From the NCBI RefSeq assembly GCF_042242105.1, contig NC_092012.1, positions 1,615,470 through 1,679,469 of the forward strand: a stretch of 64,000 nucleotides of DNA. The letters are read 5' to 3'. Source of the stretch: Pempheris klunzingeri (lineage: Eukaryota > Chordata > Actinopteri > Acropomatiformes > Pempheridae). Position 1 is the stretch's first letter. Each line of letters starts with the position of its first letter. The notes under the pieces were generated by a model. The model was not told the DNA's origin. It saw only the letters and a program-made list of their open reading frames with translations, and did not search any database. Made by a program: the position numbers and the translations under genes. Shown piece by piece: positions 23,702 through 64,000 of the stretch.

Positions 23702-23949
23702 ACTACTTTCAGAGCTGCATCAGGAGAAGTCACAGCCACTTAAAGGCTCAAGTGATTTAATATCATTTAGGTGTTTAAATCATTCACATTCACTCTCTTC
23801 TATCAAAACGGGGGCAGACTGGACGTTTTGTGAACTCTTTGAGCACAAAGTCCCACTAGGTTTATCATCTATTCTCCAGTGTGAGGCTGGGAACATGTGC
23901 TCAGACAGACTCCAGTGGATCAACAGTTTTTCCAGGACCACTCAGGCTT

Positions 23950-24196
23950 TGACGTCAGACGTCTTTTTAATCTCGCCGTGGCCTTTTACCCACAGGGGAC
24001 GAGCCGCTCTTCATCCTCTCTGCCGCCAAACAGGAGCTGCTCTTTAATTCTCAGCAGTGAGTGAATCTGTGCTTCCTTCAGAGGAAGGTGGGACGGCTTT
24101 GGCAGAGTTTAGGGAAAATACAAGGACAAATATTGAAGATAAATAAAAGAATTGTCAAAAGGACGTTGGAGGATCACTGAAAAGTCTATTGGATTA
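23950..24196 (+). promoter_or_regulatory. Candidate upstream control region of GCAP gene 2
   Basis: A perfect CRE palindrome TGACGTCA lies at 23950-23957, followed by TAATCT at about 23969 and GGATTA at 24191-24196, roughly 114 bp before the ATG. CRE plus OTX/CRX cores is plausible for a photoreceptor gene. No TATA box is evident. Confidence 0.42.
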
Positions 24197-24309
24197 GTCC
24201 AGCCTGAAATAATCTGTGAGGACTGTTCTGCAGAGTGATGACTGCCTTGGACCACTTCTAACTCTTTCATTCAAGCAAAGTTCTCCTGTGCTTCTTTGCA
24301 TGTGACAGC

Positions 24310-26673
24310 ATGGGTCAGTCTCAGAGCGGCGCAGATAAGGAGGTGGCCCTGGAAAACATCCAGGAACTCTACCGCAAGTTTGCCAGCGAATGCCCGAGCG
24401 GGAAACTGCACCTACACGAATTCAAGAAGATCTTTGGAATCAACAGGAACTCCTCCGAAGAAGAATCTGCGTACATGGAGAACGTGTTTCGCTCCTTCGA
24501 CACAAACAAGGTAAGAATACCAGTGTGTCGTGTGTCTGATAGTGAAGACGTGTGAACGTGGAGATGAATGAATGAAGACAGCAGAGAGGAGATGCTGAGT
24601 GTCTCTGCCGGCTTCTGCAGGACGGACAGATAGACTTCATGGAATATGTGGCGGCGCTGCATCTCGTTCTTCGTGGAAAACTGGAGGACAAACTGAAGTG
24701 GTCCTTTAAGGTTTACGACAGGGATGGAAATGGCTGTCTGGACAGACAGGAAGTGAGACACCTTGTCAAAGTAAGTGCTCAGTTATTCTATTTATGTTCA
24801 GAAACCATCACTTCCTGTAGGATAATTTGCAGGATCTGATTGGACACTTTGGTCCACATGTTTTCACTCCTATAAAGTAGAGTTACATTCTTAAAACACC
24901 ACGATATCAAACCACAAACTACATTACTAATGTAAAATACACATCATTCAGCTGTTCCTCACTTATTACTCTTGCCTATAGATTTCTTAAATTAGAGCTT
25001 AAAGAGTCTCCGCAGGTTGCTGAGACCTTCACAGCAAACATAGATCTGCTCTGCACAGTCTTCCACCGTTGAACTGGGTGAAGCCTCAAACTGAAACAGC
25101 TGCAGGATTAACTGAAATGAATAAAATGAGCAGAGCCACAAGATTCACATTCTTTTTTCAGTAGCTGTAAATAACTTTCACAAGTGTCACAAGAGTCAAA
25201 AAACTTGACTTCAAACCCAAAACATTTGGGTTTCCAGTGATTTTAAAACTGAGTTAGTTAGTTTGGAGCTGAACTAATGTGTTAAAACACCAAAGTCAAA
25301 GCAACTAGGCTAGGAATCCCATATCAGTAAAATCCCTGTTTTAGTGAATGTAGTCTGGTGTGTGTGCAGAGAGCGATATAACAGTTGTTTGTGGTTAAAC
25401 CAAAAGGATCTTTCAGGTCTCTCTCTGTAGGGATCCTTTCCATGATGCTGTCACACACTTAGAATAACACTCTGAGCCTGAGTCTGAGGTAATCTACCTT
25501 TTGTTTAACCAGAGAAAACCATTATGTTGCTCTCTTCAAAGCCACCAGACTCCATTGACAAAACCACAAATTTTACATGGCAGTTGCTGGTGTACTGCTG
25601 CACTGATTTGTTAGTTTATTTGTGTTGTTGTGTGACTTTGGTGTCTTAAAAGGTTAGTTTGGATCCAAAACAATATTTCTGTAACACACAGTAACACAAA
25701 CAAACTAAGTGATGGTGCCATGACTCTCATGTTCTATGAGCTAAAATCCCTGTTTTAGTGAATGTAGTCTGGTGTGTGTGCTGTTTGTGGTTAAACCAAA
25801 AGGATCTTCCAGGTCTCTCTCTGTAGGGATCCTTTCCATGATGCTGTCACACACTTAGAATAACACTCTGAGCCTGTCAGTGGATCAAACAAGCTCTTTT
25901 AGTGGCTGCTGGCTGAGGTGATCTACTGGACCAGTTCCAACACTTTTACTACCTACCAGGCATTCAGAGGGTTGAGGTTTACAAGTACTGGAATTCTCCA
26001 GTTAGAATAAAGACTTCAACCATAAACTAAGCTAATCTGTTTCATTAGGACCATGTGGGACTACATGTTATCACATTTTTCCAACTAGTGAAAAGAGCGT
26101 AGACAAAAACTCAAACAGAGAAATAACCACACCTGTTCTGGGGTTGAGACCTGCTGCTCACAGCTAAATGAGGAAAAAAGGCCTTTGGCAGCTTGTAGAT
26201 CAACAAATGTGACTTTCTAAATGCTCACTTTCCGCCTGAGGATCTAAAATCGCTCAAACATTCAGACTTCTTCCTCCTTTTGTCTTTTTTCCGTCTTCTC
26301 AGATCATCAACAAGATAAAGAGGCACAACGATCCGAGCAGAAGCGGGAATATTGAAGAGATTTGTGACAGGATCTTTGAACTGGTGGACAAGAACAACGA
26401 CTGTGAGTTCACCAGCTGATAAATATGGTGTCAGCACTCATCCTGAAGCTCTTTTCCTCTTTTCTGCTGTTGAAATCGTACCTGTCGTAACATAAACGAC
26501 TCAGTTTGACACCGACTGTGCTTCATTGTCTCCCTCTTGTGAACCGTCCAGGTCAGATCTCTTTGGAGGAGTTCATCGAGGGGGCTGAGAAGGACCCGTG
26601 GGTGATGGATCAGCTCAAACTGGACATCGGGCCCTGCGACTGGTTCATGGAGCAGCAGGAGAAGAAAACCTGA
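24310..26673 (+). CDS. Guanylate cyclase-activating/inhibitory protein, EF-hand (GCAP/GCIP family), gene 2
   Basis: Exons are 24310-24510, 24621-24770, 26303-26402 and 26552-26673, giving 190 aa. Intron positions match gene 1, so the two are tandem paralogues 3 kb apart. The N-terminus MGQSQS fits myristoylation. The sequence has ECPSG in the degenerate EF1, canonical EF2 [12 protein letters not shown] and EF3 [12 protein letters not shown], then EF4 DKNNDCQISLEE, where the near-invariant Gly at loop position 6 is Cys. That codon is split by intron 3 (t|gt). The helix before ECPSG is QELYRKF, with Leu where GCAP1 has the cyclase-contact Trp. C-terminal region [20 protein letters not shown] is typical of GCAP2/GCIP-like proteins. 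It likely acts in cones or rods on retinal guanylate cyclase; the exact paralogue is unknown. Confidence 0.92.
25328..25959 (+). repeat. Unclassified interspersed repeat 'X', two copies in GCAP gene 2 intron 3
   Basis: A partial copy (25328-25497) and a fuller one (about 25615-25959) share a core that starts taaaatccctgttttagtg, passes through 'ggttaaaccaaaaggatct' and 'gggatcctttccatgatgct', and ends cttttactacctaccag. Related pieces are at 27303-27366, 32390-32565 (reverse), 62708-62880 (reverse) and 62958-63262. Confidence 0.85.
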
Positions 26674-27302
26674 TTAGATAATGAAGAGCACACGTTTTTA
26701 CTGATGAAGGACTGGACACTACGGGCAGTGATTCACTCCTTCTGTTGTTTACACACAGAAGCACCAGAGAACTTTTCTCATCTGGTTTTGTGATTATCAA
26801 AGGAAGTAATGTGCATCGTGCTGTCTGCTCAGGGAGAGACGTCCTCAGGGATTACTCCTTCGGCTGCGGGACGTGCCGACAGCCCGAATCCTCCAATTAA
26901 ATCTTCAGTTCCTTGGAAGAGAAGCCTCTCGTGTTCGTCCTCTCCCAGGTGTGTGGACACCGCCACGTGTCGCGGCCGAGGAGCGCCAAACGCCATTTTC
27001 ACGAGCTTGACTTTCCTCTGAAATTTTCTTTTCGGGGTTCTCCCTCATCATGTTAAAACTCATGTGCTAAAACTCTGCAGCAGCTGTAACTGAAGCTCAT
27101 TTTCTACTTTGTTATATTTGTTTTTCCATAAATATCTGAACAATTGAGCCAATTACCACAAGAGGGTGATGATTAATGGCTATTGGATTAATTATCTGCA
27201 GTTATTTTAATCAAATGGACACTTAAACATGTAGGTAAATATGTCTATTCCTTGCTGACTGTTAGGTGAGAAGATAAATACCACTTTTCAGCCATTGCAG
27301 CC

Positions 27303-27366
27303 CGTTTGGTGTCTGCTGGCTGAGGTGATCTACTGGACCAGTTCCAACACTTTTACTACCTACCAG
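27303..27366 (+). repeat. 3' fragment of repeat X
   Basis: It matches the last ~60 bp of the 25959-ending copy (ctgaggtgatctactggacc ... ctaccag). The remainder of 26700-27840 has no gene beyond the GCAP 3' UTR. Confidence 0.82.
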
Positions 27367-27844
27367 TCATCTCTGACCTAAAATATGTTTTGTCATCTTC
27401 TCTGTCTCCAAACTTGAGCTGAATTTGTTCTGTTTTTGGGGCCAAATGACATTTGATGATATTTTAGCATGTTCCCATGATGTCAGTTCACAGACCAGTG
27501 CAGTAATTCTCTTAACCTTCTCTAATCACTGTGTGCCTGGTTTAAGATCCAGAATACATGTTTCTATATATTTTTATATCTGAATTATTGTGTTTAGAGG
27601 TCATAAAGTAAAGTAAGGAACAGAAAGCAGCAGGGGAGGATGATGACAGGAGTGTGTGAGTCAGACCAGAGTGAACATGGAATGAATTAGTTGTTGTGGT
27701 CAATAACTTTGTGTGTCTGCTATCAATAAACAAAAGACCATACGGGAGTGTGTGTTCACGTTTTATCACACACAAGGAGACGGTCAAACGCGCTGCGCTA
27801 ACACAGCTTTAGTCACCTTAAAGATGGGAGCTATGGATTTAGCC

Positions 27845-28205
27845 TGACTTACTATACTTAGCCTTTAAGGCTCTTTACCTAACAGTATGATATCCTTTGA
27901 CACAGAGAGTCTAACGAGAACAAGACACACACAAACACACACACAGTTTTTAATCCATTTGAACCACTGCCACCATATTTCAAAGTCAGAGTCAGTGAGT
28001 TTTCTAGCTTTCAGCAGACCCCTGGCTTCCTTTTGTTGTTGAAAGGTTATTATTACTGTTACTCCTGTCCAGCACACATGGTTTTTCAGTTGTGCATACA
28101 GATACATTTGAAAAGTTCACAGTGTTTGTGTATGTTTAGGAAGCTTATGGATATCATACTGTTAGGTAAAAAGCTTTAAAAGCTAAGATTAGTAAGACGG
28201 ACTAA
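27845..28205. mobile_element. Foldback/MITE-like element with ~55-bp inverted ends
   Basis: The left arm (27845-27896) includes ctttacctaacagtatgata. The right arm (28149-28205) includes its reverse complement tatcatactgttaggtaaa, with about 80% match over roughly 55 bp. The interior has a short (AC)n tract and no open frame. No target duplication was recognised. Confidence 0.7.
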
Positions 28206-29400
28206 CCCCACACAGTAAACACACAGCACCACGCTTCATTCAGAGTCAGCAAGTGTTTTGAAATACTTTGAAATACTTAATTTGGCAAATATTACCGAGA
28301 TGGCTCCTGACGAGAAATATAAATAAAAAGCAGAATGATACGGGACAAACCTTTGCAGAACAGAGCGCCCACGTCCACCCAGGCCACTGATTGGTGCATT
28401 GTCTGCTTACAATGCAAAATACAATTTGTCCATATATATAAAAAAGTAGAACTTTATTGTTTCAGTTGATAATTATGTCCATTAACACAACATCCAAAAA
28501 TCAAGCACGTATAGATTTGATTCAGTCTCCCTGCACTTATTCTCCTGTTTCCAGCAGCAGCAGGAAGCTATTTCCAGCTAAAGTAATCTTGACTAAACTC
28601 ATAACATGCTGCAGCTAAAGGGGCAGATATGAGTTGGAGTTGGTGGAGAACAAACTGGGGCTAAAAGTGACCAATGGACACTCACTCTGTGTCTGCTGTT
28701 TTTCCAACATGCATGTTTGCCATAAGAGCACATTAAGAGAATAATACTTTGATTATGTGTTTACAGAGTATTAAACATAATGTGCACATTTAAATGCATA
28801 GAATTCATAAACTATTGCTGCATTTTTTCACAGTTGTATGCATGAATGTAGAGCTCATATATTTGTATATATTTAACCCTCTGGGGTCTGAGCCATGTTT
28901 TTTCTATTACTGGGGCCTCGACGTGTGGATAAATTCAGTACTGAGCGGCACAAACAAGTGATTGATATAATTTTCAGCACAACATGGGCTGTTTGAATAT
29001 GTATATACATGATATTTTAAAAGTTATATATAATTTATTATATATTATTATTAAAGCTTCTGGTAAAAAACAAACACACAAAAAATTTAAACTCTATTAT
29101 ACACAGAAGAAGAAATATCTACATTTGTTTTGCTGGATGTTTTTAATTGCAGACAAGACACCAGATAAGTGTGACAGGCTGTTTAAACGAAACCGGAAAT
29201 AACACGGGTGTATCTCTTGGTGTTTGTTTCCTCTTTGATGGAGCATCGCAGGCCTCTCCTGGAGAAAAATCACATACTGGGGAAGAAGAGGATTTCTCTA
29301 CTCCAACAGACCCAACCATATGTACGACCTTCAAGCACCTTATGGTTTTATAACCGTTAATAATCATGACAATCATTCATCATTACTGTTTACACAAATA
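28206..29400. other. Intergenic between GCAP gene 2 and golgb1, no gene recognised
   Basis: AT-rich sequence. 'aaccctctggggtctgagcc' at 28874 resembles the edge of a common fish repeat, but no second copy is present here to confirm it. Confidence 0.45.
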
Positions 29401-29590
29401 CAAAGATGAGGTTCTTCCGGGACCTGTCACGATGACAACACTGCGCATGCGCACGCCTCTAGTCGCTCTGTTGACAAATGTGACCAGAGCAGATCTCTGT
29501 CCCGTCGCCAAGTGGAATAAAATGTGATTTCGCCGGATTTTGTCGACGCTGCGAGACTTCTGGTGGATTCTTCATGAAGCTGTGAATCCA
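29401..29590 (+). promoter_or_regulatory. golgb1: golgb1 promoter and non-coding exon 1
   Basis: There is no TATA box. TGCGCATGCGCA at 29442-29453 is a perfect NRF1 palindrome, a hallmark of housekeeping promoters, and CpGs are locally frequent. Exon 1 ends at 29590 with donor gaatcca|gtaagc. It joins exon 2 at 31375, which contains the start codon. The transcription start probably lies within 29460-29510. Confidence 0.72.
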
Positions 29591-31297
29591 GTAAGCACTC
29601 AAAAGTCATACTTAGCGGGTGCGAGTCGCTTGAACGAGCTAACTAATTCATCAAGTGGACAGTCTGGCTGCAGTTCGATGCTAGCTAAGTTAGCATGTAG
29701 CTACAGGGCAGGCAGGATAAAGTTAGCTAGCCGGACTTGACGTTAGCTTCAAATGGTGTCTGTTTCTGATAAAATAACAACTTGCCGGCGCACACCTCAA
29801 CCTCTAACACCTTCTTCTGGCAGATATGTGAAGCCTTTGTGGTTTAGATGAGCTGTGGTACGCGGTTAGTCAGTTAGTAGAGCTGTTAGCATTCGGAGAT
29901 GCAAGCTAACGTGGCTAATGTCCAAGCTTCCCACGGACAACTTTGAGTGACGCTTCACTTTTGGAAAAACTGTGTTTGAAATGGGAATTTTTTTCCAGCT
30001 CGGCCAGCAACACCTCAGTTAGTAGGGCTTTCTGCAGCACGAGCAGCAAGAAAAATATAATTATCTGCATCAAAACGAACGACTTGGAGAGAAGCAGCTG
30101 TGTATTTCCACAGCGTTAGCATCTATCTGTTGTATCTGTCAATGTGCATCATGCATCCATCTGCATTCCTCTTAATCCAGTTAATAAGACACCATGATTC
30201 AGCCACAGTGAGGGGGCAGTTCTGCATCAGACCGTGCACACTTCACCTGCTCTGTTTTACCTGTGCAAGTGCACATGTTTGTGTTTGTGTTGAATGAATT
30301 GCAGAAATCTTGATAGATCCAGATAATCAGTGTGTGTGGTGAGAGAGCCAGTTTGACCAGATTCCCCCTCCCTCCCTCCCTCCCTCCTGTCACATGGGCC
30401 GGATTGTGCACACTGAATGAATGTGGCTGATCTCAGCCTCACACCAGGCCTCAAGCTGTGGCCGCTTCAGTCTTGGAGCTACAACAGGCACCCAGAGCCA
30501 CACCTGTCCCCCCTGCCAGGCTGCCCCTGCTGGGCCGGAGCTGGGCCGGAGCTGGGCCGGAGCTAGCTGTCAGCTGGAGACATTCAGAGTCTGTTTTGAT
30601 TCTCTGTTTGGCCGACATCCCAACAGTCACCTGACTGACTTGGCCTGCCTCCGGCCTGCTGGTCCGGTTGCCTGATGAGCTGACCCGAAAGCCTACACTC
30701 CCCAGTCTCTTATCTGTTCTTCTAGGATGATTGTGAATAATTTAAAGAAGGAACACAGAGGGAGCGTTGTCTGGTGTCGCCTGCTTATGGATTTAAACAC
30801 AATAATATCAGTCCTGCTCTGTGGAGGCTCAGCCACACCCTGTATCACTTTATGTGGGCCATGAAATGACACACCTGCATGCCTTAGGTTGCTTGTCTGG
30901 TATGTAAGGCTATCGCCTAAGGTCCTCTAGAAGCAATTTAAAGTTATTAAAGTCACAGAGAAACAGCATTCTGTGACTACCGTGCTCTGTAAATGTAATT
31001 GATTTGGACTCCAAAGAGAAAGTTGCAGCTGAGCCTAAGAAAGGGACCATTTAAATCAATGGAATATGAAGAGTTAAAGCCTTTTTTTTTGTTTTTTAAT
31101 GGGGCAGAAATGTTAAAAGGCGTCTTTATTGGTTTGAATGTCTGTTTAAAGACATTCATCACCGGGGGGGGTTTACGATGAAGACAAAATGGGTTTGATG
31201 AATAATGAATAGCTATTTGTGTGGCTGAAAACAGTCATTTCCTAAAGTTAAAAAAAGGACATGTTTTTATATTCTGAATAATTAAAGTACTCTACTC

Positions 31298-31300
<3 letters not shown>

Positions 31301-31368
<68 letters not shown>
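31301..31368 (+). repeat. (TG)34 tract abutting the 3' splice site of golgb1 exon 2
   Basis: An uninterrupted TG run ends six bases before the acceptor AG at 31373-31374. It replaces the usual polypyrimidine tract. Confidence 0.95.
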
Positions 31369-31372
<4 letters not shown>

Positions 31373-31389
31373 AGGTTTAAGCTGAGACC

Positions 31390-63532
<32,143 letters not shown>

Positions 63533-64000
63533 CAAGGTCTCACTGGGAAAATGATGTCTGTTTTTTAATATGAACGCAGCATTTTTCTACTCTCTGTGTG
63601 GTGCAGCATGGGAAAACACTAGAAGTAGTCGTCAGGTCACACCCGTGTTCGTTCATGTTGCCAGCAGAGTGAATATTCTCATTATATTGTAAAGTTCCCT
63701 GCTAAACCGACGGATACCAACAGCAGCACGGCGCTGGAGAACATGTTCAAACCTTCAGATGTCTGCTGGACTTCAGGAGAAAGTCTTTAAGAACTGAAAC
63801 ATCCTTTTTATTTATTTGTTCTTTTGTTCAAGTTTCACTTTTAATTACAAGTCAGATTGTTTTTTTCTTGATGTGTTTGTTGGTATATCGAGCCTTAAAG
63901 CGCGACCCCCCCCCCCCCTCCTGCCTTCCTTCACTATTCCTTCTGAAGAGAAGCAGGTGGGCTCCTCAATTATTCAGGCGGTTTGCTTGCTGTTTGTTGT
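63533..64000 (+). other. golgb1: golgb1 3' UTR/flank
   Basis: Sequence after the TAG stop at 63530-63532. No AATAAA is seen before the window ends, so the poly(A) site may lie beyond it or be non-canonical. A C homopolymer lies at about 63906-63918. Confidence 0.5.

Overview
The window is nuclear DNA of a teleost (ray-finned) fish. It has split genes with GT/AG introns, vertebrate photoreceptor proteins, many (AC)n and (TG)n microsatellites, and short DNA-transposon and LINE/SINE-like debris typical of teleosts. No bacterial or organelle features were seen.

Layout. 1-2460 holds two dead DNA transposons: an internally deleted Tc1/mariner copy with clear inverted ends, and a decayed hAT transposase related to the GTF2IRD2/ZBED group. 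2461-10668 is a recent head-to-tail duplication of a ~4.1 kb unit. Each unit carries a complete three-coding-exon gene for the inhibitory gamma subunit of photoreceptor cGMP phosphodiesterase (PDE6H-like, genes A and B, identical 75-aa products). Two more gamma-subunit genes follow, C on the minus strand and D on the plus strand, placed head to head; their 72-aa products are identical to each other. 19007-26673 holds two tandem four-exon genes for guanylate cyclase-activating/inhibitory proteins (GCAP/GCIP family EF-hand proteins). 29400-64000 is the complete golgb1 gene (giantin). It has a TATA-less NRF1-type promoter, about 29 exons, one coding exon of 11,520 bp, and a C-terminal tail anchor; the conceptual protein is about 4,978 aa.

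How the genes relate. The six small genes serve one process, vertebrate phototransduction. PDE6 gamma restrains cGMP hydrolysis and GCAP/GCIP tunes cGMP synthesis by calcium, so 26 kb carries regulators of both arms of cGMP turnover. Their upstream regions contain OTX/CRX-like TAATC[CT]/GGATTA motifs. Giantin is a ubiquitous Golgi tether and an unrelated neighbour. I recall human GUCA1C and GOLGB1 both lying on 3q13, so the GCAP-golgb1 linkage may be ancient (inference).

Most notable: (1) two golgb1 exons, including the start-codon exon, have long (TG)n tracts almost touching their 3' splice sites; (2) the four-gene PDE6 gamma cluster shows patchy identity between C and D and loss of conserved basic/phosphorylation residues in A/B; (3) both GCAPs lack the Trp of the family's cyclase-contact helix and each has one unusual EF-hand; (4) giantin is greatly lengthened, partly by an in-register 316-codon tandem repeat; (5) an unclassified interspersed repeat occurs about six times in the window.
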